From the NCBI RefSeq assembly GCF_014230465.1, contig NZ_JAAXCY010000008.1, forward strand, positions 124,001 to 188,000: a DNA stretch of 64,000 nucleotides, in the 5' to 3' direction. Positions 1-9,131 of this stretch are shown in pieces. The notes below the pieces were generated by a model, which saw nothing but the letters and a program-made list of their open reading frames with translations, had not been told where the DNA came from and made no database searches. Position numbers and translations under genes: made by a program. The first letter of the stretch is position 1. Every line of letters starts with the position of its first letter. This DNA comes from Pseudomonas cremoris. Its GTDB lineage: Bacteria; Pseudomonadota; Gammaproteobacteria; Pseudomonadales; Pseudomonadaceae.

Positions 1-2247
1 GATGAACGCGAGTTGACCGACGTCAGCCCGTTCTTCGGCGCCCTGCTGCAATACCCGGCCAGCAACGGTGATGTATTCGACTACCGCGCATTGACCGAAC
101 GCTTCCACGCTGCCAACGCCCTGGTGGCCGTAGCCGCCGACCTGTTGGCCCTGACCCTGCTGACCCCACCGGGTGAGTTCGGCGCCGACGTCGCCATCGG
201 CAGCGCACAACGCTTCGGCGTGCCGCTGGGCTTTGGTGGCCCGCACGCGGCGTACTTCTCCACCAAGGATGCGTTCAAGCGCGACATGCCGGGCCGTCTG
301 GTGGGTGTGTCTGTCGACCGTTTCGGCAAGCCGGCCCTGCGCCTGGCCATGCAAACCCGCGAGCAACATATCCGTCGCGAAAAAGCCACGTCGAACATCT
401 GCACCGCTCAGGTGCTGTTGGCCAACATCGCCAGCATGTACGCCGTGTACCACGGACCCAAAGGCCTGACCCAGATCGCCCAACGTGTGCACCAGCTCAC
501 CGCGATCCTGGCCAACGGCCTGACGACTCTGGGCTTCAAGGTCGAGCAAGAAAACTTTTTCGACACCATCACCCTCAACACCGGCGCCAACACCGCCGCC
601 CTGCACGACAAGGCCCGCGCCCAGCGCATCAACCTGCGTGTGGTAGACAGTGAGCGTGTTGGTGTGTCGGTGGACGAAACCACCACCCAGGCCGACATCG
701 AAACCCTGTGGGCGATCTTCGCTGGCGACAAAGCCCTGCCGGGCTTCTCCGCCAAGGTAGACGCCACCCTGCCGGCCGCGCTGCTGCGCCAGTCGCCTGT
801 GCTCAGCCACCCGGTGTTCAACCGTTATCACTCCGAAACCGAGCTGATGCGCTACCTGCGCAAGCTGGCCGACAAGGACCTGGCACTGGACCGCACCATG
901 ATCCCGCTGGGCTCGTGCACCATGAAGCTCAACGCCGCCAGCGAAATGATCCCGGTGACTTGGGCCGAATTCGGCGCCCTGCACCCGTTCGCCCCGGCCG
1001 AGCAAAGCGCCGGTTACCTGGAGCTGACCTCCGACCTGGAAGCCATGCTGTGTGCGGCCACCGGCTACGACGCGATCTCCCTGCAACCGAACGCCGGGTC
1101 CCAAGGCGAGTACGCAGGCCTGTTGGCGATCCGTGCCTATCACCAGAGCCGTGGCGATGAACGTCGCGACATCTGCCTGATTCCTTCGTCGGCCCACGGT
1201 ACCAACCCGGCTACCGCCAACATGGCCGGCATGCGCGTGGTGGTCACCGCGTGCGATGCCCGTGGCAACGTCGACATCGAAGACCTGCGCGCCAAGGCCA
1301 TCGAGCACCGCGATCACCTCGCCGCGCTGATGATCACCTACCCGTCCACCCACGGCGTGTTCGAAGAAGGCATCCGCGAAATCTGCGGCATCATTCACGA
1401 CAACGGCGGCCAGGTGTACATCGACGGCGCCAACATGAACGCCATGGTCGGCCTGTGCGCACCAGGCAAGTTCGGCGGCGACGTGTCCCACCTGAACCTG
1501 CACAAGACCTTCTGCATCCCCCACGGCGGTGGCGGCCCGGGCGTTGGCCCGATTGGCGTCAAGTCGCACCTCACGCCGTTCCTGCCGGGCCACGCGGCCA
1601 TGGAACGCAAGGAAGGCGCGGTCTGCGCCGCACCGTTCGGCAGCGCGAGCATTTTGCCGATCACCTGGATGTACATCAGCATGATGGGCGGCGCAGGCCT
1701 CAAGCGCGCTTCGCAGTTGGCGATCCTGAATGCCAACTACATTTCCCGTCGCCTGGAAGAGCACTACCCCGTGCTCTACACCGGCAGCAACGGTCTGGTG
1801 GCCCACGAATGCATCCTGGATCTGCGCCCGCTGAAAGACAGCAGCGGAATCAGCGTGGATGACGTGGCCAAGCGCCTGATCGACTTTGGTTTCCATGCGC
1901 CGACTATGTCGTTCCCGGTAGCCGGCACCTTGATGATCGAGCCGACCGAAAGCGAATCCAAGGAAGAACTGGACCGCTTCTGCAACGCGATGATCGCGAT
2001 CCGCGAAGAGATTCGCGCGGTGGAAAACGGCACGTTGGACAAGGACGACAACCCGCTGAAAAACGCCCCGCACACGGCGGCGGAACTGGTGAGCGAGTGG
2101 ACGCACCCGTACACCCGCGAGCAAGCGGTGTACCCAGTGCCATCGTTGATCGAAGGCAAATACTGGCCGCCGGTTGGCCGGGTGGACAATGTGTTTGGTG
2201 ATCGCAACCTGGTGTGCGCGTGCCCGTCGATCGAGAGCTACGCATAA
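1..2247 (+). CDS. gcvP: Glycine dehydrogenase (decarboxylating), P-protein; 5'-truncated by the window edge
   Basis: The P-protein of the glycine cleavage system decarboxylates glycine with pyridoxal phosphate and passes the aminomethyl group to the lipoyl arm of GcvH. The reading frame is open from the first base, giving 748 visible residues. The family is about 950 residues long, so roughly 200 N-terminal residues lie upstream. The PLP-lysine motif NLHKTF is present with its Lys codon at 1504-1506, followed by the glycine-rich HGGGGPG loop. The C-terminal half carries the GSCTMKLN and SAHGTNPA motifs of the family. It is followed by a REPIN and then sdaA and gcvT on the same strand, the arrangement of the secondary gcv cluster in Pseudomonas, in which glycine is converted to serine and on to pyruvate. 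The identity is firm; the start cannot be seen. Confidence 0.97.
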   Translation, partial: DERELTDVSPFFGALLQYPASNGDVFDYRALTERFHAANALVAVAADLLALTLLTPPGEFGADVAIGSAQRFGVPLGFGGPHAAYFSTKDAFKRDMPGRLVGVSVDRFGKPALRLAMQTREQHIRREKATSNICTAQVLLANIASMYAVYHGPKGLTQIAQRVHQLTAILANGLTTLGFKVEQENFFDTITLNTGANTAALHDKARAQRINLRVVDSERVGVSVDETTTQADIETLWAIFAGDKALPGFSAKVDATLPAALLRQSPVLSHPVFNRYHSETELMRYLRKLADKDLALDRTMIPLGSCTMKLNAASEMIPVTWAEFGALHPFAPAEQSAGYLELTSDLEAMLCAATGYDAISLQPNAGSQGEYAGLLAIRAYHQSRGDERRDICLIPSSAHGTNPATANMAGMRVVVTACDARGNVDIEDLRAKAIEHRDHLAALMITYPSTHGVFEEGIREICGIIHDNGGQVYIDGANMNAMVGLCAPGKFGGDVSHLNLHKTFCIPHGGGGPGVGPIGVKSHLTPFLPGHAAMERKEGAVCAAPFGSASILPITWMYISMMGGAGLKRASQLAILNANYISRRLEEHYPVLYTGSNGLVAHECILDLRPLKDSSGISVDDVAKRLIDFGFHAPTMSFPVAGTLMIEPTESESKEELDRFCNAMIAIREEIRAVENGTLDKDDNPLKNAPHTAAELVSEWTHPYTREQAVYPVPSLIEGKYWPPVGRVDNVFGDRNLVCACPSIESYA

Positions 2248-2259
2248 CCTGAGGATGCA

Positions 2260-2371
2260 CTCGGTCAAAAATGTGGGAGCGGGCTTGCTCGCGAATGCGG
2301 TGGGTCAATTACCGATATGCAAGCTGACACTCTGCATTCGCGAGCAAGCCCGCTCCCACACTTTGACCGAG
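2260..2371. repeat. REPIN (paired inverted REP) between gcvP and sdaA
   Basis: Two copies of the REP core gtgggagcgggcttgctcgc lie in opposite orientation and converge on a divergent centre. The symmetry runs beyond the cores into flanking CTCGGTCAAA / TTTGACCGAG arms, so the RNA could form a very long hairpin. Such elements are mobilised by RAYT transposases encoded elsewhere. It sits inside a probable operon and may uncouple gcvP from sdaA expression. Confidence 0.93.
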
Positions 2372-2410
2372 TCGACTTCCAGAAAATAATAAGAAACCGG
2401 AGAACAACTC

Positions 2411-3787
2411 ATGTCTTTAAGCGTGTTCGACCTGTTCAAGATTGGCATCGGCCCCTCCAGTTCCCACACCGTTGGCCCGATGCGCGCCGCCGCTCGATTC
2501 GTCGAGGGCCTCAAGCGTGACAACCTGCTGGGCACCACCGCCTGCGTCAAGGTGGAACTCTATGGATCGCTCGGCGCCACCGGCAAAGGCCACGGCAGCG
2601 ACAAGGCCGTGTTGCTGGGCCTGGAAGGTGAACACCCGGACACCGTGAATACCGAAACCGTAGCCGCCCGCCTGGCGCAGATGCGCAAGGACGGCCGCCT
2701 GAATTTGCTCGGCGAACACAGCATTGCGTTCAACGAGAAAGAACACCTGGCGATGATTCGCAAACCCCTCGCCTACCATCCCAACGGCATGATCTTTCGT
2801 GCCTTCGACGCCGCCAACATTCAAATCCGCAGCCGCGAGTACTATTCGGTGGGCGGTGGTTTTGTGGTGGATGAAGACGCAGCAGGCGCCGACCGCATTG
2901 TCGAAGATGCCACGCCGCTGACCTTCCCGTTCAAGCACGGCAAGGACTTGTTGAACCATTGCACGACCTACGGGCTGTCCATCAGCCAGGTCATGTTGAC
3001 CAACGAAAGTGCCTGGCGCCCCGAGGCTGAAACCCGCGCCGGGCTGCTGAAAATCTGGCAAGTGATGCAGGACTGCGTAGATGCAGGCTGTCGCAATGAA
3101 GGGATTTTGCCCGGCGGCTTGAAGGTCAAGCGGCGTGCGGCTGCGTTACATCGGCAACTGTGCAAGCACCCGGAATCGGCGCTGCGTGATCCATTGTCGG
3201 TGCTGGATTGGGTCAATCTCTACGCCCTGGCCGTCAATGAAGAAAACGCCAACGGCGGGCGCGTGGTCACGGCGCCCACCAACGGTGCGGCCGGGATCGT
3301 GCCGGCGGTGCTGCATTACTACATGCGCTTTATCCCCGGCGCGAACGAAGACGGCGTGGTGCGCTTCCTGCTGACTGCCGCCGCCATCGGCATTCTGTAC
3401 AAGGAAAACGCCTCGATTTCCGGTGCCGAAGTCGGCTGCCAGGGCGAGGTTGGCGTGGCCTGTTCCATGGCGGCTGGCGCCTTGTGTGAAGTATTGGGCG
3501 GTACGGTTTCCCAAGTGGAAAACGCCGCCGAGATCGGCATGGAACACAACCTCGGCCTGACCTGTGACCCGATTGGCGGGCTGGTGCAGGTGCCGTGCAT
3601 CGAGCGCAATGCCATGGGCTCGGTGAAAGCGATCAATGCGGTGCGCATGGCCTTGCGCGGCGACGGGCAGCACTTCGTGTCCCTCGACAAGGTTATCCGC
3701 ACCATGCGCCAGACCGGCGCCGATATGAAAAGCAAATACAAGGAAACCGCCCGTGGCGGTTTGGCGGTCAACATTATCGAGTGCTGA
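2411..3787 (+). CDS. sdaA: L-serine ammonia-lyase (serine deaminase), single-chain iron-sulfur type
   Basis: Deaminates L-serine to pyruvate and ammonia with a 4Fe-4S cluster as Lewis acid. The 458-residue length fits the single-polypeptide family, with an N-terminal beta domain followed by the catalytic alpha domain. Visible motifs are the N-terminal [11 protein letters not shown] signature and, in the C-terminal half, cysteines in [12 protein letters not shown] and in [12 protein letters not shown] that supply the cluster ligands. The ATG at 2411 follows a short purine-rich ribosome-binding site (cggagaacaactc). It lies between gcvP and gcvT, so serine made from glycine can be drained to pyruvate. 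No glyA gene lies between gcvP and sdaA here. Confidence 0.96.
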   Translation: MSLSVFDLFKIGIGPSSSHTVGPMRAAARFVEGLKRDNLLGTTACVKVELYGSLGATGKGHGSDKAVLLGLEGEHPDTVNTETVAARLAQMRKDGRLNLLGEHSIAFNEKEHLAMIRKPLAYHPNGMIFRAFDAANIQIRSREYYSVGGGFVVDEDAAGADRIVEDATPLTFPFKHGKDLLNHCTTYGLSISQVMLTNESAWRPEAETRAGLLKIWQVMQDCVDAGCRNEGILPGGLKVKRRAAALHRQLCKHPESALRDPLSVLDWVNLYALAVNEENANGGRVVTAPTNGAAGIVPAVLHYYMRFIPGANEDGVVRFLLTAAAIGILYKENASISGAEVGCQGEVGVACSMAAGALCEVLGGTVSQVENAAEIGMEHNLGLTCDPIGGLVQVPCIERNAMGSVKAINAVRMALRGDGQHFVSLDKVIRTMRQTGADMKSKYKETARGGLAVNIIEC

Positions 3788-3826
3788 CGCCCCAAGGCGC
3801 GCCAGCACGTTTTTCAGGAGCTGAAC

Positions 3827-4951
3827 ATGTCCACCGAAACCCTGTTGAAAACCCCATTGCATGCGCTGCACATCGAGCTGGGCGCGCGCATGGTGCCCTT
3901 CGCCGGCTACGACATGCCGGTGCAATACCCGCTGGGCGTGATGAAGGAACACCTGCACACCCGTGATCAGGCCGGGCTGTTCGATGTGTCCCACATGGGC
4001 CAGATCCGCCTCACCGGCGCCAATGCCGCCAAGGCCCTGGAAACCCTGGTGCCCGTCGACATCATCGACCTGCCAGTGGGCATGCAGCGCTACGCAATGT
4101 TCACCAACGACCAGGGCGGCATCCTCGACGACCTGATGGTGGCCAACCTCGGTAACGACGAGCTGTTCCTGGTGGTCAACGCCGCCTGCAAGGACCAGGA
4201 CCTGGCCCACTTGCGCCAGCATATCGGCGACCAGTGCAGCATCGAACCACTGTTCGAAGAACGCGCCCTGCTGGCCCTGCAAGGCCCGGCGGCGGTGAAG
4301 GTGCTGGCACGCCTGGCGCCGGAAGTGACGAAGATGACCTTCATGCAGTTCGCCACCCTGCGCTTGCTGGGTGTGGACTGCTATGTCAGCCGTTCGGGCT
4401 ACACCGGTGAAGACGGTTTTGAAATCTCCGTGCCTGCGGCCAACGCCGAAAGCCTGGCCCGCAGCCTGCTGGCCGAGACCGAAGTACACGCCATCGGCCT
4501 GGGTGCCCGCGACTCCCTGCGCCTGGAAGCCGGCCTGTGCCTGTACGGCCACGACATGAACGCCGACACCACCCCCATTGAAGCCAGCCTGCTGTGGGCG
4601 ATCTCCAAGGCTCGTCGCGCCGACGGCGCACGTGCCGGTGGCTTCCCTGGCGCCGACCGCATCTTCACCCAGCAGCAAGCCGGTGTGAGCCGCAAGCGTG
4701 TCGGCCTGCTGCCACAAGAGCGCACCCCAGTGCGTGAAGGCGCAGAGATTGTCGACGAGCACGGCACCGTGGTCGGCACCGTATGCAGCGGTGGCTTTGG
4801 CCCGACCCTGGGTGGCCCGTTGGCCATGGGTTACCTGGACAGCGCATTTGTCGCGCTGGATACCGAAGTGTCAGCGCTGGTGCGTGGGAAAAAGGTGCCA
4901 CTTCGTGTAAGTAAAATGCCATTTGTACCGCAACGTTACTATCGCGGCTGA
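3827..4951 (+). CDS. gcvT: Aminomethyltransferase, T-protein of the glycine cleavage system
   Basis: Transfers the methylene group from aminomethyl-lipoyl GcvH to tetrahydrofolate, releasing ammonia and giving 5,10-methylene-THF. The protein has 374 residues, a normal length. The N-terminal folate domain contains FDVSHMGQI, whose Asp is the catalytic residue of the family, and the later [11 protein letters not shown] motif is also present. It starts 39 bp after sdaA with a clear cAGGAG site and is the last gene of the operon. A perfect 13-bp inverted repeat follows its stop codon. P. fluorescens-group genomes usually carry two gcv loci; this one matches the sdaA-linked locus. Confidence 0.96.
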   Translation: MSTETLLKTPLHALHIELGARMVPFAGYDMPVQYPLGVMKEHLHTRDQAGLFDVSHMGQIRLTGANAAKALETLVPVDIIDLPVGMQRYAMFTNDQGGILDDLMVANLGNDELFLVVNAACKDQDLAHLRQHIGDQCSIEPLFEERALLALQGPAAVKVLARLAPEVTKMTFMQFATLRLLGVDCYVSRSGYTGEDGFEISVPAANAESLARSLLAETEVHAIGLGARDSLRLEAGLCLYGHDMNADTTPIEASLLWAISKARRADGARAGGFPGADRIFTQQQAGVSRKRVGLLPQERTPVREGAEIVDEHGTVVGTVCSGGFGPTLGGPLAMGYLDSAFVALDTEVSALVRGKKVPLRVSKMPFVPQRYYRG

Positions 4952-4972
4952 TTGACTGTTCCAATAAGTAAC

Positions 4973-5010
4973 GCGGTTGCGTTACGCGCACTAATCTGTA
5001 ACGCAACCGC
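4973..5010. other. Perfect 13-bp inverted repeat after gcvT
   Basis: GCGGTTGCGTTAC and its exact complement flank a 12-nt loop, 21 bp past the gcvT stop. There is no T-run on either side, so it is not a classical intrinsic terminator. It could be a factor-dependent 3'-end stabiliser of the gcv message or an operator for the csp gene downstream. Confidence 0.6.
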
Positions 5011-5344
5011 CATAAAACAGTGCATTGACGATAGTCATTGTTTAACGAATTAACCTATAACCAAAGATCAACGCTATCGAATAAGTCAGATCCGGATTGT
5101 TGACCGAAGTGTCATGAAGCCGAGCAAAACCTGGGCTTTTGGCAGGACTTGTTTTTTCTCCTTTAGTTGGCGTAGAGTTTGCTGACTGTGTTTGCATGGG
5201 TCGCTTTGAACCTGGACCTGGGCAGTAGCTGAAGTAGTTGTGCTACAACCCGTTCGACGTCTCTTACTTTCCTGCAACCCAGCCCAGTACTCTTTCATGT
5301 GAAAGAGACTGTCATTAATTTTTAGCGTCAAAGGAAAGAAGAAA
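5011..5344 (+). promoter_or_regulatory. Long AT-rich leader of the cold-shock gene
   Basis: No convincing coding frame is present between the inverted repeat and the csp start. The stretch is more AT-rich than its surroundings. Near its end, 5290-5307 can fold into an 8-bp hairpin (CTCTTTCA/TGAAAGAG), followed by an AAAGGAAAG ribosome-binding site just before the ATG at 5345. Long structured leaders that act in temperature control are known for csp genes; I infer the same here. No promoter could be placed with confidence. Confidence 0.4.
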
Positions 5345-5557
5345 ATGTCAGATCGTCAGAGCGGTACCGTCAAGTGGTTTAACGACGAGAAAGGGTTTGG
5401 TTTTATCACTCCAGAAAGCGGTCCGGATCTGTTCGTGCATTTCCGCGCTATTCAAGGCAATGGCTTCAAGAGCCTGAAAGAAGGCCAGAAGGTCACCTTC
5501 AAAGCCGTGCAGGGCCAAAAAGGCATGCAGGCTGACGAAGTACAAGCAGAAGGCTGA
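5345..5557 (+). CDS. Cold-shock protein (CspA family)
   Basis: A 70-residue single-domain OB-fold protein that binds single-stranded RNA/DNA and melts mRNA structure. The RNP-1 motif KGFGFITP and the RNP-2-like motif LFVHF are both intact, and the N-terminal GTVKWFN is the family signature. It has its own long leader upstream and an intrinsic terminator just after the stop, so it is probably monocistronic. Several csp paralogues occur per Pseudomonas genome, so I do not assign a specific cspA/capB/cspD name. Confidence 0.95.
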   Translation: MSDRQSGTVKWFNDEKGFGFITPESGPDLFVHFRAIQGNGFKSLKEGQKVTFKAVQGQKGMQADEVQAEG

Positions 5558-5570
5558 TCCCGACTGCGAC

Positions 5571-5604
5571 AAAAAGCCCCTGATATGACATCAGGGGCTT
5601 TTTT
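5571..5604 (+). terminator. Intrinsic terminator after the cold-shock gene
   Basis: Stem GCCCCTGAT/ATCAGGGGC with a 5-nt loop, followed by six T residues; five A residues precede it, so it could also act on the opposite strand. Confidence 0.92.
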
Positions 5605-5650
5605 ATGCCCGTTATTTCGTACTATGGGTTTTTCTCCAGAGACCCCTGCC

Positions 5651-6139
5651 ATGTCCAAACCCCTGCTGAGCCCCCAAGGCGAATTCCCCGCCGTTGGCCT
5701 GGGCCGTCGCCTGGCAGCGATGTTCTATGACTTCCTGCTGTGCACTGCCCTGCTGATCGTCACCGCGTTCATCTACAAGCTGGTGTGGATCGCCTTCGTG
5801 GGCGAAGCGAAGATGCGCACCCTCACCGAGTCCGGCGCACTGGACGGCGACCCGTTGCTATCGACGATTCTGTTCTTCGTGCTGTTTGGTTTCTTCGCCA
5901 AGTTCTGGACCCACTCCGGGCAGACCCTGGGCATGCAGGTGTGGGGCGTGCGCGTGCAGAACGCCGACGGCTCACGCATCAGCCTGTGGCAGGCGCTGCT
6001 GCGCTTTGTGGTGTCGATTGCGTCGTGGTTGTGTGTGGGGCTGGGATTTGTCTGGTCGCTGTTTGATAAGAAGCAGCGCAGCTGGCATGACATTTATTCG
6101 GATACGCAGTTGGTGCGAATCCCGAAGCAGAAGAAGTAG
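5651..6139 (+). CDS. RDD-family integral membrane protein
   Basis: A 162-residue protein with an RDD domain, a group of small inner-membrane proteins named for conserved Arg-Asp-Asp positions; the exact transport or envelope role is not known. The first helix follows GRRLAAMFYDFLL, with the characteristic Arg and Asp. Two further hydrophobic segments lie around residues 60-80 and 115-145, and SGQTLGMQVWGVRV is the typical second signature. I chose the ATG at 5651 because upstream in-frame starts lie in or just after the csp terminator. A REPIN follows. The opposite-strand nadA gene is convergent. Confidence 0.85.
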   Translation: MSKPLLSPQGEFPAVGLGRRLAAMFYDFLLCTALLIVTAFIYKLVWIAFVGEAKMRTLTESGALDGDPLLSTILFFVLFGFFAKFWTHSGQTLGMQVWGVRVQNADGSRISLWQALLRFVVSIASWLCVGLGFVWSLFDKKQRSWHDIYSDTQLVRIPKQKK

Positions 6140-6160
6140 GTTCGAACGCAACAAAACCAG

Positions 6161-6251
6161 TGTGGGAGCTGGCTTGCCTGCGATAGCGTCAGTCCAGTCA
6201 CTGCAACATTGACTGATAGACCGCAATCGCAGGCAAGCCAGCTCCCACATT
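6161..6251. repeat. REPIN, variant core (gtgggagctggcttgcctgcgat)
   Basis: Two inverted copies of a REP variant differing from the other REP elements of this window inside the hairpin (gctggcttgcctgc instead of gcgggcttgctcgc). It sits between the convergent RDD and nadA genes, a typical location. Confidence 0.9.
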
Positions 6252-6272
6252 TTTTACTGAGCAAACCTCAAG

Positions 6273-7331
6273 TCAAGCGTTGCCAGCCAACTTGAGGCGC
6301 GCAGCCTGGGTGAAATCCAACATCCGCTTAAGCGGCCTTACCGCCTGCGGAATCACCGACGGTTCAACGAATATCTCGTTGCTACCCTCACGCAGGCACT
6401 GCAACGTGCGCTCCAGCGTGTTCATCGCCATCCACGGGCAGTGCGCACAACTGCGGCACGCCGCGCCGTTGCCGGCGGTAGGCGCCTCGACGAAGACCTT
6501 GTCCGGGCACAGCTGCTGCATCTTGTAGAAGATGCCGCGGTCGGTGGCCACGATAAACGTCTTGTTCGGCAAGCGCTGTGCAGCGGCAATCAGTTGGCTG
6601 GTGGAGCCTACGGCGTCCGCCAGTTCGATCACCGAGGTCGGGGATTCGGGGTGAACCAGGATCGCTGCGTCCGGGTACAACGCCTTCATGTCCTCGAGCT
6701 GCTTGGATTTGAACTCTTCGTGGACGATGCACGCACCGTCCCACAGCAGCATGTCGGCACCGGTCTGCCGCTGGATGTAGGTGCCCAGGTGCTTGTCCGG
6801 GCCCCAGATGATGGTCTCGCCGTTGTCCATCAAGCTTTCGACGATTTCCAGCGCACAGCTGGAAGTCACCACCCAATCTGCCCGGGCTTTGACCGCTGCC
6901 GAGGTGTTGGCGTACACCACCACGGTGCGCTCGGGATGCTGGTCGCAAAACGCCGAAAACTCATCCACCGGGCAGCCCAGGTCCAGGGAGCACGTGGCTT
7001 CCAAGGTGGGCATGAGGATGCGTTTTTCGGGGGTGAGGATCTTGGCCGTCTCGCCCATGAAGCGCACGCCGGCGACCAGTACGGTCTTGGCCGGGTGGGC
7101 GGCGCCGAAGCGGGCCATTTCCAGGGAGTCGGAAACACAGCCGCCGGTTTCCTCGGCCAGGGCCTGGATCACCGGGTCACAGTAGAAGTGGGCAACCAGC
7201 ACCGCGTCTTGAGCCTTGAGCTCGGCGGCGATGGCGGCACGCAGGCTCGCCTCTTCGTCGGCGCTGAGGGCCTTGGGCTGCTTGGCGTCGAGGTGGGCTT
7301 GAACCAGAAGGCGTTCGGAAATTTGCGTCAT
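6273..7331 (-). CDS. nadA: Quinolinate synthase
   Basis: Condenses iminoaspartate (from NadB) with dihydroxyacetone phosphate to quinolinate, the second step of NAD synthesis, using an oxygen-sensitive 4Fe-4S cluster. The protein has 352 residues. Cluster cysteines are visible in three motifs: [20 protein letters not shown] and [10 protein letters not shown]. The substrate loop [10 protein letters not shown] is also present. The open frame extends 34 codons further upstream, but that part is Arg-rich and unlike the family; [10 protein letters not shown] at 7331 matches the usual Pseudomonas start. It is followed by a REPIN and is convergent with the RDD gene. It appears to be transcribed alone. 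Confidence 0.96.
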   Translation of the reverse strand: MTQISERLLVQAHLDAKQPKALSADEEASLRAAIAAELKAQDAVLVAHFYCDPVIQALAEETGGCVSDSLEMARFGAAHPAKTVLVAGVRFMGETAKILTPEKRILMPTLEATCSLDLGCPVDEFSAFCDQHPERTVVVYANTSAAVKARADWVVTSSCALEIVESLMDNGETIIWGPDKHLGTYIQRQTGADMLLWDGACIVHEEFKSKQLEDMKALYPDAAILVHPESPTSVIELADAVGSTSQLIAAAQRLPNKTFIVATDRGIFYKMQQLCPDKVFVEAPTAGNGAACRSCAHCPWMAMNTLERTLQCLREGSNEIFVEPSVIPQAVRPLKRMLDFTQAARLKLAGNA

Positions 7332-7518
7332 GTTCGCAAGACCTGCAGGCGCAGTTGCGCGAAAGTCGAGTGTACCACCGGCTCTGGAGCCCTTCGGGCG
7401 CCGCCGGACGAAGTGTTTTTGTTCATCAAGCACGGGTAAAGGTGAAGCTGCGCAAGGCTACAGAATATCGAATCGATTCAAAAGCCCAATCTAGCATTCG
7501 CGGACGCGTCTGTCGGAC

Positions 7519-7547
7519 AAAAAAAGGGAACCTCACTTGAGGTTCCC
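7519..7547 (-). terminator. Intrinsic terminator after the FadL-type gene
   Basis: Stem GGGAACCTCA/TGAGGTTCCC with a 2-nt centre, followed on the minus strand by seven T residues. It lies 21 bp past the stop of the outer-membrane protein gene. Confidence 0.9.
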
Positions 7548-7568
7548 TGTGTTCACTGCTTGGCGCGA

Positions 7569-8855
7569 TCAGAAGCGGTAAGTCACCGACCCACCGAAAC
7601 CATTGGCGCTGTTTTCATACTTGGCGTCGTAGGTCAGGCCGACCTGGCTCAGGTTCTGATGAACCTTGATCGGTTCTTCCTTGAGGTAGGAATACGCCAC
7701 GTCAAACGTCACGTTTTCGATCGGTGTCCAGCCGGCACCCAGGCTGAATACGGTGCGGTCGCCGGTAGGAATCCGCACAGAGCGATCCGTATTGTTTGTA
7801 GGCGTCTGGTCGACAGAGAAACCGGTACGCAGCACCAGCTCCTTGTTCACACGGTAGGACGCGCCAATCGCGTGGGACCAGGTGTCATGCCAGTGCTGTT
7901 GTTCGGTGATCGTACCCAGGCCACCGAACTGTGCGGTGAGGTCGGACACCCCATCGTTGTTGATCGTGATCTTTTTCAACTGGCTCCAACGGGTGTAGGT
8001 GCTGCCCAGGTAAAGGGTCCAATCGTCATTGAGTTGGTGGGTGACCGAGAAATCCACCGAGGACGGCGTGGTCACGTTGAGGCTGGCGTCATAACGCTGC
8101 GGGCCGCCATCGAACGCGTTGGAAATCAAGCCAGAAGCGTCTGTCTTGCCCGTGAGGTGGTACACCACTTGCGAGTGGTAGGTCACACCGAAACGGGTGC
8201 TCTCCAGAGGCTGCACGAGGATACCGGCGTTGAACCCGGTGGCGTTGTCATTGCCCTTGACCTTGACGCTTTCACCCGCGCCACCACCGAGGGGGACGTT
8301 GGAGTCCAACTCGCCACTGATGCGGTTGAAGGTCGGGCCAAAGCCCACCGAAACGATGTCGTTGAAGGCATAGCTGATGGTCGGCTGCACGGTGATGACC
8401 TGCACCTTGCTCTTGTTGCCAAAGCCGTTGCCCTGGAAGCTGTGCTCGTAGTCGGTCACCAGGCCGAACGGCGCGTAGATCCCCAGGCCGAATGCCCAGT
8501 GCTCATCGATGGGCGTGACCAGGTAGCCCATCGGCACGGCAATGCCAGGCACCATGTCGCCCTTGTCGGTGCCTGGGTTGTCGGCACCGAACTGGGTCGA
8601 ATGGGCATCCTTGATGTTGGATTTGGCATCGAGGTAGGTCGCGCCGATGCTCACTTCATTCTTCTTGAGACGGGACATGCCCGCTGGGTTGCCGAACACC
8701 GTGCTGGCGTCGTCGGCAGAAGAAGAACGGCCGGCATAGCCCGTGCCCATTGAACTGATGCTTTGTTCATTGAGCGCGAAACCACCGGCGAACAGTGGGG
8801 TGGAGGCCAGTGAAACGGCAAGCGCCAAGGCGCCTTTAAGAGTTTTGTTATTCAT
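7569..8855 (-). CDS. Outer-membrane transporter of the OmpP1/FadL/TodX family
   Basis: Beta-barrel proteins of this family carry long-chain fatty acids or hydrophobic compounds across the outer membrane. The 428-residue product starts with a signal peptide (MNNKTLKGALALAVSLAS, cleavage near LFA-GGF). The N-terminal hatch then follows with the family signatures GFALNEQSISSMGTGYAG and NPAGM. The C terminus ends in VTYRF with the terminal Phe needed for BAM insertion. A palindrome 82-100 bp upstream may be its operator. Substrate is unknown; fatty acids are the default expectation. Its own terminator follows, so it is likely monocistronic. Confidence 0.9.
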   Translation of the reverse strand: MNNKTLKGALALAVSLASTPLFAGGFALNEQSISSMGTGYAGRSSSADDASTVFGNPAGMSRLKKNEVSIGATYLDAKSNIKDAHSTQFGADNPGTDKGDMVPGIAVPMGYLVTPIDEHWAFGLGIYAPFGLVTDYEHSFQGNGFGNKSKVQVITVQPTISYAFNDIVSVGFGPTFNRISGELDSNVPLGGGAGESVKVKGNDNATGFNAGILVQPLESTRFGVTYHSQVVYHLTGKTDASGLISNAFDGGPQRYDASLNVTTPSSVDFSVTHQLNDDWTLYLGSTYTRWSQLKKITINNDGVSDLTAQFGGLGTITEQQHWHDTWSHAIGASYRVNKELVLRTGFSVDQTPTNNTDRSVRIPTGDRTVFSLGAGWTPIENVTFDVAYSYLKEEPIKVHQNLSQVGLTYDAKYENSANGFGGSVTYRF

Positions 8856-8936
8856 TATTAGGACTCGAATTATTGGGCAGCGATGAGGAAGCTACCAACG
8901 TTCGAGAAGCGGGTTTATGAAGAGTTTTTCATGCAC

Positions 8937-8955
8937 AGGATTGTCGGACAATCCT
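8937..8955. promoter_or_regulatory. Operator-like palindrome upstream of the FadL-type gene
   Basis: AGGATTGT and ACAATCCT form a perfect 8-bp inverted repeat around CGG. It lies in the non-coding stretch before the minus-strand FadL-type gene, in the spacing range of a repressor site. The regulator is unknown, and it does not match the PsrA site as I remember it. Confidence 0.4.
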
Positions 8956-9131
8956 AGGTATTTCAAAGACTTTGGCTGGCTTTACGTTGCTGTTTCAGAC
9001 CTTTCAACCCCAATCTGACTGAGCGGTTTCGAGCGCCGGTCGTGAGGCTTTGGCCGGCCAAGGCGGTGCCTGGCAAGCAGCAACCCACTGCCGGAAAACC
9101 AGCAATGGGGGCCTGTCATCCAAGCCTCATT

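Noticed and set aside
3146..4762. A 538-codon minus-strand frame across sdaA and gcvT
   Set aside because: It covers two well-supported plus-strand genes and spans their intergenic gap; it has no family features.
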